A stretch of DNA of 64,000 bases, taken from positions 186,001 through 250,000 of the forward strand of contig SVGL01000001.1 of assembly GCA_015056325.1 (NCBI GenBank), in the 5' to 3' direction. The notes below the pieces were generated by a model, which was not told where the DNA came from, made no database searches, and worked only from the letters and a program-made list of their open reading frames with translations. The DNA is from Clostridiales bacterium. Lineage in GTDB: Bacteria > Bacillota > Clostridia > Christensenellales > Aristaeellaceae. The translations under genes and the position numbers were made by a program. Positions 25,740 through 34,773 of this stretch are shown piece by piece (position 1 is the stretch's first letter; each line of letters starts with the position of its first letter).

Positions 25740-28307
25740 ATGAATAAACTCATTCGGCGCTTGCTTTCCTGTGCGATCGTGCTGGCCCTGGTGGCAGTGT
25801 TTGTGGTGTTTGTGGGTATCCCGCTTTTCTCCGAGGATAAAAACGTCCATGAGAGCAACCCCAACATCATGTACTATGAGGGGGATACGAAGAAGCCTCT
25901 GAAGATGGAAAATGACAAGCTCGTTTTCGAGCTTGATCCTGCCACGACCCACTTCAAGGTGACCGAGAAGGAGACCGGCCGCGAGTGGCTGTCCAATCCT
26001 GCCGATGCGGACAAGGACAAGATCGCCGTTTCCGCCAACAAGGAGACCCTGCAGGCCACGGCCATCGTGACCTACTCGACCTCCTCCGGTACGGTGGATC
26101 TGAACAACTACAAGTACTCCATTGAGAATGGCAACTATGCCCTCAGCCAGCAGGAGGACGGCTCCATTCGTGTGGATTATGCCATTGGCAAGATCGAAAA
26201 GATCTACATGATCCCCACGGCAATCACCAAGGAGCGCTATGATGCCTTTGTGGCTGAGATGAAGAGCGCCACCAAGAAGAAGCTCTCCTCCAACTACACC
26301 CTGTACAAGCCCGAGGATCTGGACAGCAAGAAGAACAAGGATGAGATCATCGCTTTGTATCCCTCCGTGACGGAGCAGGCGCTGTACATCCTCAAGTCCG
26401 GCACCTCTGCCAACAACAAGGCCAAGATCGAAGGTTACTGGGCTGAGGTCGGCTATAGTCAGGAAGACTACGAGATCGATCAGCAGCTGGTGGCCGGCGC
26501 GAAGGATAACTCCGGCGCTGTCTACAACGTAACGTTCATCTACCGTCTGGAGGATGGCGATCTGGTGCTGGAAGTACCCTACAGCGAGATTCGCTACAAG
26601 GCTGATTACCCCATCACCTACGTCACGCCTCTGCCCATGTTCGGTGCGGCCGGCGTTGAGGATGAAGGCTTCATGTTCATCCCCGAAGGCGGCGGCGCGA
26701 TCATCAACTTCAACAACGGCAAGACGCAGCAGAACAGCTACTACGCCAATATGTACGGCTGGGACTACGCTGTGCGCCGTAAGGAACTGGTCAACGAGAC
26801 CCGCAACAGCTTCCCCGTGTTCGGCATGGCCAAGAACGGCGGTTCCTTCCTGTGCATGATGGAGGGCGCTACCGCGTACGGCGGCGTGCAGGCTGATGTG
26901 AGCATGCGCTACAACAGCTACAACTGGATGGCGGCCAAGTACAACGTGATCCACGCGGATCAGTACAACGTTTCTGCCAAGACCGCTCAGCTGGTGTACA
27001 TGTTTGAAAGTGCTGTGCCCCAGGATACCGTCATTCATCGCTATCGCTTCCTGAATACGGATAACTACGTGGATATGGCCAATGCCTATGGCGACTATCT
27101 GCGCGAGGCCTATCCGGAAATGGCCGCTGCTGCGGCTTCCGAGATCAGCCCCGTGTCTGTGGAGCTGGTTGGTGCGATTGACAAGACCGTTGTCAAGTTC
27201 GGCCTGCCCATCGACTCCGTCGTGGCAACCACGACTTTCGCTCAGGCTGAGAAAATCATCGAAGAGCTGTGCGGTAAAGGCGTGCAGAATCTGAATGTGC
27301 GCTATGCGGGCTGGGCAAACGGCGGCATCACCCAGCAGGTGATGACGGATGTGGACATCCTCAGTGAGCTGGGCGGCAAGAAGGGGATGACCCAGCTGAT
27401 CGCCAAGGCCAAGACGCTGAACGTGCCCGTCTACTTTGACGGCGTCAACTGCTTCGCCTACGATAGCGGCATTCTGGAGGGTTTCGTTCCCTTCACCAAT
27501 GCGGCTCGATACACCACCCGCGAGCAGGTGCTTTTGCAGCCCTTTGACGTTGTTCATTACCAGAAGGCGGACTGGATGGACACCTACTATCTGGTGCGTC
27601 CCGACTTCGCCCAGAAGAATGCCGCCAATCTCCTTGACACCCTGGAAGAGATGGACGCTGTGGGCGTGTCCTTCCGCGATATTGGCTACCTGCTGAGTGC
27701 GGACTACAACCCCAAGTCCACCACCACCCGTGAAGAAGTCAAGGCCATGAATATCCAGACCATGAAGGATGCCCAGGCCAAGGGCCAGAACGTGATGATC
27801 CGCATGGGCAACGATTATGCCGTGCCCTATGCTTCCATCATCACCGATATGGACTTGGCTGGCAACAAGTACACCATCATTGACGAGATGGTGCCCTTCT
27901 ACCAGATTGCCCTGCACGGCATGAAGGACTACACCGGCGAGCCCATCAACCTGGCCGGCGACTATCTGCAGGAGTTCCTGCGCTGCGTGGAATACGGCGC
28001 TGGCCTCAATTTCACCTTCATGGCGGAGGATACCTGGGTCCTGCAGGATACCTATCACTCCAACTTCTTCGGCGCCGGTTATGATTACTGGGCTGAGGAT
28101 GCGGTAGAAATGATTGCCCGTTATCAGAAGGACATGGCTGGCCTCAATCAGCAGCGCATCGTTTCTCATAACTGGGCGAGCGACCATGTGGCGGTGACCG
28201 GTTACGCGGACGGCACCAAGGTCTACGTCAACTACGGTATGGAAGACTACGACGCCGACGGCGTACATGTGCCTTCCCGCAATTACACTGTGGAAAGGGG
28301 GGAGTAA
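25740..28307 (+). CDS. DUF5696-like secreted/anchored protein (putative carbohydrate-active)
   Basis: N-terminal TM; 855 aa; position and sequence resemble DUF5696 proteins adjacent to sugar ABC permeases; family call from recall only. Confidence 0.65.
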   Translation: MNKLIRRLLSCAIVLALVAVFVVFVGIPLFSEDKNVHESNPNIMYYEGDTKKPLKMENDKLVFELDPATTHFKVTEKETGREWLSNPADADKDKIAVSANKETLQATAIVTYSTSSGTVDLNNYKYSIENGNYALSQQEDGSIRVDYAIGKIEKIYMIPTAITKERYDAFVAEMKSATKKKLSSNYTLYKPEDLDSKKNKDEIIALYPSVTEQALYILKSGTSANNKAKIEGYWAEVGYSQEDYEIDQQLVAGAKDNSGAVYNVTFIYRLEDGDLVLEVPYSEIRYKADYPITYVTPLPMFGAAGVEDEGFMFIPEGGGAIINFNNGKTQQNSYYANMYGWDYAVRRKELVNETRNSFPVFGMAKNGGSFLCMMEGATAYGGVQADVSMRYNSYNWMAAKYNVIHADQYNVSAKTAQLVYMFESAVPQDTVIHRYRFLNTDNYVDMANAYGDYLREAYPEMAAAAASEISPVSVELVGAIDKTVVKFGLPIDSVVATTTFAQAEKIIEELCGKGVQNLNVRYAGWANGGITQQVMTDVDILSELGGKKGMTQLIAKAKTLNVPVYFDGVNCFAYDSGILEGFVPFTNAARYTTREQVLLQPFDVVHYQKADWMDTYYLVRPDFAQKNAANLLDTLEEMDAVGVSFRDIGYLLSADYNPKSTTTREEVKAMNIQTMKDAQAKGQNVMIRMGNDYAVPYASIITDMDLAGNKYTIIDEMVPFYQIALHGMKDYTGEPINLAGDYLQEFLRCVEYGAGLNFTFMAEDTWVLQDTYHSNFFGAGYDYWAEDAVEMIARYQKDMAGLNQQRIVSHNWASDHVAVTGYADGTKVYVNYGMEDYDADGVHVPSRNYTVERGE

Positions 28308-28310
28308 TCG

Positions 28311-29291
28311 ATGGCGAATATGAATGCACCCCGTGAACATTGGTACGATGGCATCGTTGAAGCCGTGCAGACTTACATCCCCGGCAATGCGACCTATCGA
28401 ACCATGCGCGCCCGCAATGCGCGTATCGGCACCTGGTTCATCCTGCCCTTCATCATCGGCTTCCTGGTTTTCATGTGCAGGCCTCTGGTGGAGTCCTTCA
28501 TCTTCTCCTTCAATGATGTGCAGCTGATTCCTGGTCAGGGCTATGCCAAGACCTTCGTTGGCATCAGCAACTACAAGCATGCCTTCCTGAGCGACCCTGA
28601 GTTCAATACCTTGCTGGTGGAAGAGATTGGTCAGATGGTCATCAACACCATCGCTACGCTGGTCATGTCCTTCGTGGTGGCGGTCATCCTGAACCAGGAA
28701 TTCAAGGGCCGCGTGCTGTGCCGCGCTATCTTCTTCCTGCCCGTCATCCTGTCCTCCGGCGTTCTGCCCGGCATCGAGCATCAGAACGAGTTCTACGATA
28801 TGATGGCCGGCATGGCGGAGGCGGTGGAGGGTTCCTCCGGCGTCAACATCTCCCAGACCCTGCAGGATCTGCTGTCGGTGTCCGGCGTGGGCAGCCAGTT
28901 CTTCGAAGTTGTCTTCACCATGATCGATTCCATCTACGATATCGTCATGGCCTCCGGTATTCAGATCATCGTGTTCCTGTCCGGCCTGCAGTCCATTTCT
29001 CCCTCTCTGTATGAGGCGGCGGACGTGGAAGGATGCTCTGCCTGGGAATCCTTCTGGAAGATCACCTTCCCCATGGTCAGCCCCCTGCTGCTGGTCAACT
29101 GCATCTACACGATTATCGACTTCTTCATGAAGAACGACAACAAGGTGATGGAGCTGATCTACCAGGTGACCTATCAGGACTTCAAGTTCGGCATCTCTGC
29201 CGCAATGAGCTGGACTTACTTCGCGATTGCCCTTGCTTTCATCGGCATCAGCTCGTTCATCATCTCCAAGGCGGTGAAGTCTTATGAGTAA
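28311..29291 (+). CDS. sugar ABC transporter permease
   Basis: EAADVEGCSAWESFWKITFPMVSPLLLV EAA loop; multi-TM. Confidence 0.9.
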   Translation: MANMNAPREHWYDGIVEAVQTYIPGNATYRTMRARNARIGTWFILPFIIGFLVFMCRPLVESFIFSFNDVQLIPGQGYAKTFVGISNYKHAFLSDPEFNTLLVEEIGQMVINTIATLVMSFVVAVILNQEFKGRVLCRAIFFLPVILSSGVLPGIEHQNEFYDMMAGMAEAVEGSSGVNISQTLQDLLSVSGVGSQFFEVVFTMIDSIYDIVMASGIQIIVFLSGLQSISPSLYEAADVEGCSAWESFWKITFPMVSPLLLVNCIYTIIDFFMKNDNKVMELIYQVTYQDFKFGISAAMSWTYFAIALAFIGISSFIISKAVKSYE

Positions 29292-30294
29292 AAACAATAC
29301 GGTCTTCATTGGCAAGAATAAGAACTTCTGGGACCGCAACCGCCGCAGCGATGGCTACCTGCTTAAGCGTGAGCTGAAGCGCAGGTTCGTTTCCATCGCC
29401 CGTGCACTGCTGCTGTTCGGCCTGTGCTTCATGATCATCCAGCCCATCCTGATCCGTTTCTCCACCGGCTTCATGACGGAGCCGGACCTGTACGATTCCA
29501 CCATCGTGCTGGTACCCCGCCACCTGACGCTGGAGAACTATCAGCATGTCTTTAATCTGACCAATTTCCCTGGCTCCATGCTTAACACCCTGTGGATTTC
29601 CCTGCTGGTGTCGGTGCTGCAGGTTGTTTCGTGTACGCTGGTGGCCTACGGCTTTGCCCGCTATCAGTTCCCGCTGAAGAAGTTCTGGTTTGCCTGCGTG
29701 GTGCTGCTGATCATCGTGCCGCCCACTACCATCCAGACTTCGCTGTACATGTACTTCGCCAACTTCGACATCCTGGGCATTTTCAAGGCCATCAATGGCA
29801 AGCCCATCAACCTGCGTACGTCCATCATTCCTTACGCGATGATGAGCCTGACCTGCATGGGCCTGAAAAACGGCTTGTATATCTACATGCTGCGCCAGTA
29901 CTTCAAGAACGTCCCCGACAGCCTGGAAGAGGCTGCCTTCGTGGATGGCTGCAGCACCATGCGTACCTTCACGCAGATCATGCTGCCCGACGCCATGCCC
30001 ACGATTGCCAGCTGCTTCCTGTTCTCCTTCGTCTGGCAGTGGACGGACCTGTTCTACTCCCGTAACTTCCTCAGCTCCTACAAGGTTTACGCTGTGGAAC
30101 TGTCCTCCATCGTGTCCCGTATGGCGCGTTACTTCTCTGCGGATGCTTCCAAGACGGTCGTTATTCCCAATGGCCGTCAGCAGCAGCTGATTGCCATCGG
30201 CGTGCTGATCTGCTGCATCCCGCTGATCATCCTGTACTGCTTCACCCAGAAGACCTTCGTGCAGTCTCTGGCCATGACCGGCAGCAAGGAGTAA
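29284..30294 (+). CDS. carbohydrate ABC transporter permease
   Basis: EEAAFVDGCSTMRTFTQIMLPDAMPT EAA loop; multi-TM. Confidence 0.9.
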   Translation: MSKNNTVFIGKNKNFWDRNRRSDGYLLKRELKRRFVSIARALLLFGLCFMIIQPILIRFSTGFMTEPDLYDSTIVLVPRHLTLENYQHVFNLTNFPGSMLNTLWISLLVSVLQVVSCTLVAYGFARYQFPLKKFWFACVVLLIIVPPTTIQTSLYMYFANFDILGIFKAINGKPINLRTSIIPYAMMSLTCMGLKNGLYIYMLRQYFKNVPDSLEEAAFVDGCSTMRTFTQIMLPDAMPTIASCFLFSFVWQWTDLFYSRNFLSSYKVYAVELSSIVSRMARYFSADASKTVVIPNGRQQQLIAIGVLICCIPLIILYCFTQKTFVQSLAMTGSKE

Positions 30295-30310
30295 CCCTAC
30301 ACACAATCCC

Positions 30311-30340
30311 TGGCCGCTGCAAACCTGCAGCGGCCTTCTT
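30311..30340 (+). terminator. hairpin after the permease genes
   Basis: GGCCGCTGC-aaacct-GCAGCGGCC followed by TTCTT. Confidence 0.55.
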
Positions 30341-30438
30341 ATGTAATTCAACAATTGATGAGCGGGGAAGGAGCAAAGCACGAAGCGGGCTGCGACAAAA
30401 TCTAAGGAAAAAAGGTCAAGAAATGAATGATAAACATC

Positions 30439-30467
30439 TTGCCATTTGTTCAATGTTCTGGTATAAT
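30439..30467 (+). promoter_or_regulatory. sigma-A-like promoter upstream of the second solute-binding protein
   Basis: TTGCCA-N17-TATAAT. Confidence 0.6.
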
Positions 30468-30569
30468 AAATCCATACTTGTGGCAAGAGCCACATATAAT
30501 ATCGTTACTGTATAAGCGGGCCGCGTTTTACGGGACGCTTATATAGAAATAAAAAAGGAGGAACCCCTT

Positions 30570-31907
30570 ATGAAGAAACTGGTTGCTCTGCTTCTGGCTG
30601 TCATGATGCTGTCCGCCATGGCTCTGGCCGAAGCGCCCGAAGGCTACCCCGAAGTCGTGCCCGGCATCGACTTTGGCGGCGCTACTGTTACCATCTATGA
30701 CTACTGGTCTGGCGACGGCGCCCGCGCTGCCGAGCCCACCGAAGAGCAGCAGGCTCAGTACGACTACCGCGACTGGCTGATGGAGACCTACAATGTCGTC
30801 ATCGAGCAGAAGCAGGGCGGCGACTGGAACACCTGTGCGGAAGAAATGATTAACTTCGTTTCTGCTCCCGACGGCTCCTACCGCGCTTACATCATCGAGC
30901 CCGGCAAGGTCGGCTCCCTGGTTGCCAATGGCGTGGCTGCTCCCGTGAAGTATGACTTCTCCGCTGAGAAGTGGAACACTGCTACCCTGAATGCTTGGGC
31001 TATCGCCGGCAACTACTACGGCATGTCCACTGGCTTCAATGAGCCCCGCGGCTGCGTGTACTTCAACAAGCGCCTGATGGAAGAAGCCGGCATCGACTGG
31101 AACACCATTTACGACATGCAGGCTGAAGGCACCTGGACTTGGAAGGCTTTCGAAGAGCTGTGCGCCAAGGCTACCCGTGACATCGACAACGACGGCGTCA
31201 TCGACGTTTGGGGCGTTTCTGGCTCTGGCGACGACATGTACGTGCTGGCCACCTTCGGCAATGGCGGCTCCTTCTTCGACTTCGACGCCGATGGCAAGCT
31301 GCAGCCCACCATGGGCAGCCAGGCGACCGTGGACGCGCTGAACTGGGGCAAGACCATCCAGGCTAACTACTGGATGCACACTCCCGAAGGCGCTAACTGG
31401 GACTGGTACAAGGAGGCCTGGAAGGCCGGTTCCTTCGCGTTCTACATCTACCAGACCTACGGCGGCTTCAACGACAACTCTGAAATGGCTGACATGGAAG
31501 ACGAGTGGGGCTGCGTGGCCTTCCCCGTGCCCAACGAGGGCGACACCTACGTCCATGTTGCTTCCGAGAACACCACTCTGATCCCCAATGTCTACACTGA
31601 GGAAGAGGTCTCCAAGATCGCCTTCATCATCGACATGTGGACCAATGCTACCCCCGGCTACGACGACGAGTTCGGCTGGATCGGCAACAAGTACAACTAC
31701 ACCGACGATCGCGCTGTTGACGAGACCTATGCTATGCTGCGCCTGCCCGAGCACGGCCGCGACAACAAGGTTGTGTACCTGGGCACTCAGAACGACGTGC
31801 TGGGCGCCTCCCTGCTGTGGGGCCTGGCCGGCGGCGACGTGGCTTCTCTGATCGAAGCTGGCATGCCCGCTTGGCAGGCTCTGTGCGACGCCTTCAACGC
31901 GAAGTAA
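30570..31907 (+). CDS. extracellular solute-binding protein (carbohydrate ABC type), no lipobox
   Basis: Signal peptide MKKLVALLLAVMMLSAMALAEA; GCVYFNKRLMEEAGIDWNTIYDMQAEGTWTWKAFEELCAKATRD. Confidence 0.85.
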   Translation: MKKLVALLLAVMMLSAMALAEAPEGYPEVVPGIDFGGATVTIYDYWSGDGARAAEPTEEQQAQYDYRDWLMETYNVVIEQKQGGDWNTCAEEMINFVSAPDGSYRAYIIEPGKVGSLVANGVAAPVKYDFSAEKWNTATLNAWAIAGNYYGMSTGFNEPRGCVYFNKRLMEEAGIDWNTIYDMQAEGTWTWKAFEELCAKATRDIDNDGVIDVWGVSGSGDDMYVLATFGNGGSFFDFDADGKLQPTMGSQATVDALNWGKTIQANYWMHTPEGANWDWYKEAWKAGSFAFYIYQTYGGFNDNSEMADMEDEWGCVAFPVPNEGDTYVHVASENTTLIPNVYTEEEVSKIAFIIDMWTNATPGYDDEFGWIGNKYNYTDDRAVDETYAMLRLPEHGRDNKVVYLGTQNDVLGASLLWGLAGGDVASLIEAGMPAWQALCDAFNAK

Positions 31908-31941
31908 TCGCACCTGCAAAGCAGATTGTCTGAACAGATAA

Positions 31942-31976
31942 TCAAGGCCGCTGTGGAAACACAGCGGCCTCTTTTT
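31942..31976 (+). terminator. intrinsic terminator after solute-binding protein
   Basis: GGCCGCTGTGgaaaCACAGCGGCC followed by TCTTTTTA. Confidence 0.8.
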
Positions 31977-31985
31977 ACATATTAA

Positions 31986-32022
31986 AAACAGACCGGAAGT
32001 CGGTTGTTGCTTCCGGTCTGTT
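31986..32022 (-). terminator. terminator of SH3-domain gene
   Basis: AACAGACCGGAAG...CTTCCGGTCTGTT inverted repeat flanked by T-tract on minus strand. Confidence 0.65.
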
Positions 32023-32028
32023 GCGCTG

Positions 32029-33276
32029 TTATCGGATGGGTTCCAGGCCATTGTCCAGCATATAGCCTATCAGGTTTTCGTAGGAGACATAGCACCAGCC
32101 ATCGCTGAGCTCGCCCAGGACGATCACCTGGCTGTTGTTTGGAACGAAGGTGAGGAGTTCGCCGCCGGTGGAAGGTTCACCGCGAAGGTTGAGGCCGTTA
32201 GCTCGCTTGTTCCGGATGATGCGTTTGTCGCCGAACTGCGTGGGCTGTGTTGGGGTGAGGTAATCGGCGTCCATATAGCCTTCGGTCTGGCCGATGCGCA
32301 CATAAGCCCAGCCGGTGCGGGTGTAGCTGAGTATGGTGAGCGGCGTTCCGGTGTAGAATTTGCCCAGCGACTTAGCGGTGGAGCTGGCGGACTTGCGCAG
32401 GTTCAGTACACCGCCGCTTGTGCGTGTGTTGATGTAGAAGCTATTCTCTGTGTTGGCGTGATGGCTGTCAGAGGCGGGATTGTCGCTATCCATACCATAG
32501 CCGTAGGGAAGGCTGCCGGATAGGACGGTCTCGGCCATGTACCCCACCTGATCATCCACCTGCACATGATACCAGCCATCTGACCGGACGCCCAGCACGG
32601 TTACCGGCGTTCCATACCCGATACGGGCGAGACGCTCAAAATTCGTACCGGGGCCGCCGCGGAGGATGGTTCCGGTGCTGCTGCGGACGGTCACCAGCGG
32701 CATTTCCGGAACAAAGGCGAGGGAATCGACGGAGATGTAACGTTCATCGACCCATCCGGTCAGGGTTCCGGCGACAAGCGCCTGCAGAAAGCCGTTTTCA
32801 GATAGACCGGTAAGAATCATGGGTGCGCCGGTGTAATACTTGCCCAGGGAGCGAGCGGTGTAGGAGGGCTCCTCGCGCAGGTTCAGACGGTAGCCTTCGC
32901 GGCTGTTGACGACCCATGCGGGCGTACCGGCGGCGTAAGTGATCGTCGGTGCAGGCGTAGGCGTTGCAGGAGGCGCAACATCAAAGCAGTTAAGCGGCAC
33001 ATAACCAAAGGATATCCCCGTAACGCTGCTGAAGGACACAAAGCACCAATCACCGCTGACCTCCAGCACATGAACTTCCTGTGTGTCGCCGGGAATGATA
33101 TACCCCACAAGATTCGCCTTCATATTGGGGGTTGCAAACACGCGGATCTCCTCTGGTGCTGCGCGCAGGGTATAGCCTGCAATTGGGGTGGCGGTCGGAT
33201 ATGCATCTGCTCTGGCTGCAGGGCTGCATAGCAGTGTAAGGGATAATAGGAAGGTAATCGGTCGACGCAAACTCAT
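32029..33276 (-). CDS. secreted protein with multiple bacterial SH3 (SH3b) domains
   Basis: Repeated LNLREEPSYTARSLGKYYTG / LNLRKSASSTAKSLGKFYTG / LNLRGEPSTGGELLTFVPN units; signal peptide. Confidence 0.85.
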   Translation of the reverse strand: MSLRRPITFLLSLTLLCSPAARADAYPTATPIAGYTLRAAPEEIRVFATPNMKANLVGYIIPGDTQEVHVLEVSGDWCFVSFSSVTGISFGYVPLNCFDVAPPATPTPAPTITYAAGTPAWVVNSREGYRLNLREEPSYTARSLGKYYTGAPMILTGLSENGFLQALVAGTLTGWVDERYISVDSLAFVPEMPLVTVRSSTGTILRGGPGTNFERLARIGYGTPVTVLGVRSDGWYHVQVDDQVGYMAETVLSGSLPYGYGMDSDNPASDSHHANTENSFYINTRTSGGVLNLRKSASSTAKSLGKFYTGTPLTILSYTRTGWAYVRIGQTEGYMDADYLTPTQPTQFGDKRIIRNKRANGLNLRGEPSTGGELLTFVPNNSQVIVLGELSDGWCYVSYENLIGYMLDNGLEPIR

Positions 33277-33352
33277 CACATCCTTGGTTCCTTTACAGAT
33301 ATAACGGATCAACTGGTAACATTCTTGCACAGTGTCTCCGATTTGTCAAGCA

Positions 33353-34639
33353 TCAGAGGATGTAGCTGGTGATGCAGTCGTACCAATGGACGTATGTTTT
33401 CCCGTTGATGACGAGGGTCTCGGAATCGGGCAGCATGTCGGTCCAGGTTCGGCCATAATGGTCAAGCTTCCAGTCATCGGCATTGAAGCGACGCCAGAGA
33501 ACCGTACGCCCCGTTGCATCGATGAACTGCTCCGACGCCATGCCGCCCATGTAGGCCTCGTGCATCTCGACGCAGACGGTATCAAAGGGTTTGCCGCCGA
33601 TGGTGACAGTGTAACGGCCGACGACGTCCATCAGCTCCTTCTGGCCGTCGCGAGTGGTGAGCACGTTACCTTCACGGGTGATGAGCCCCTTTGGCGTCAG
33701 GTTGGTCTCGTTGCCGCAGTTCTCTTCACCGAAACCCCAGTTTTGCAGGAAGGCGTCACCATCCAGGAAGGTGTACATCTGCTTGAGGCCGCCCTGGCTA
33801 TGCGTTTCAGCGAGAATGCGGCAGTGCGTGTCAGTCAGCTGGGCAACGAAAGAGCGTTGAACATAGGCGTCATCATCGCCTGTCTGGTTATTGGACATGG
33901 GGTCGAGGGTTTCCACCTCGATCTCCACGCCTTCAATCCCGTGGACGAGGGCACGGCCAACGACCTGCAGATGATCCTCCTCGGTGCGGAGTCGCTCGGG
34001 GAAATCATACATGGCCCAGGAGAGTTTTTCACCAAGACGCGGCACGATGAACCAGCCCATCAGCTCCTCCCATTTGCAGGGGAAGGGGGGAAGCGGACTG
34101 GCGGTGATGGTGTAGTCGGGCAGCAGTTTGGGCATAACTGATTTCATGGGGATCGCTCCTCTCTGTTTGATCGGATAGGCGGTACGAAAGCGCTCGCGGG
34201 CGTGATGCAGGCGGCTCTTAACGGTGCCCAGGGGGAGGCACAGCCGTCGGGCGATTTCCTTTTGAGGCAGTTCCTGCCAGTAGAACATGTGAAGAATCTG
34301 CCGATCCGGGGCGCTGAGTTTTTCGAGGGTATCCAGCACCAGGCTGTCCCGGGCAGCTGCGAATCGGCAGGGGAGAACAGCAATGCGCTCCGCATCTTTC
34401 AAGGGAATCTCATTATGCCGGTACGTGCGGCGAAAATAATCTGCGCATTTGTTGCGGGCAATTCCTACAAGCCAGGCTTTGATGCTGGCATGATCCCGCA
34501 GGGAGGAAAAACCCTGGGCAGCGGCCGAATAGACCTCTTGCAGCACATCCTCAGCGTCAGTCGAGTTGCTGATGCGGAAGCGGACATAGCGCTGGAGGGC
34601 ACGATGGTGCTCTGCGAGTGCTTGCTCAAGGGTTGCCAT
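33353..34639 (-). CDS. ECF-type sigma-70 factor with about 265-aa C-terminal extension of unknown function
   Basis: Sigma2 (DAEDVLQEVYSAAAQGF) and sigma4 (LPQKEIARRLCLPLGTVKSRLHHARERF) followed by a non-sigma domain. Confidence 0.82.
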   Translation of the reverse strand: MATLEQALAEHHRALQRYVRFRISNSTDAEDVLQEVYSAAAQGFSSLRDHASIKAWLVGIARNKCADYFRRTYRHNEIPLKDAERIAVLPCRFAAARDSLVLDTLEKLSAPDRQILHMFYWQELPQKEIARRLCLPLGTVKSRLHHARERFRTAYPIKQRGAIPMKSVMPKLLPDYTITASPLPPFPCKWEELMGWFIVPRLGEKLSWAMYDFPERLRTEEDHLQVVGRALVHGIEGVEIEVETLDPMSNNQTGDDDAYVQRSFVAQLTDTHCRILAETHSQGGLKQMYTFLDGDAFLQNWGFGEENCGNETNLTPKGLITREGNVLTTRDGQKELMDVVGRYTVTIGGKPFDTVCVEMHEAYMGGMASEQFIDATGRTVLWRRFNADDWKLDHYGRTWTDMLPDSETLVINGKTYVHWYDCITSYIL

Positions 34640-34736
34640 AGGACGCCTCCTTTCATTGGAATATGAAATGCATTTCGCTCATATAGTCGTTAAATGAGTC
34701 TAAAAGGTTCATCTGATATCAGGATAACGCAAAAAA

Positions 34737-34760
34737 GCCGCCCATGCAAGCGCATAGGCG
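34737..34760 (-). terminator. terminator of sigma/anti-sigma operon
   Basis: CCGCCCATGC-aagc-GCATAGGCGG with T-run (AAAAAA on plus). Confidence 0.65.
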
Positions 34761-34773
34761 GATATCGGATACA

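Noticed and set aside
24975-29339. 1454-aa minus-strand ORF, with other very long antisense ORFs (17560-20469, 2672-3877, 11581-13347, 60198-62003)
   Set aside because: Antisense to well-supported genes, low-complexity His/Val/Gly/Asp-rich translations expected from GC-rich third codon positions, with no recognisable domains.
33332-34141. 269-aa plus-strand ORF
   Set aside because: Antisense to the ECF-fusion gene; no start context or domain similarity.
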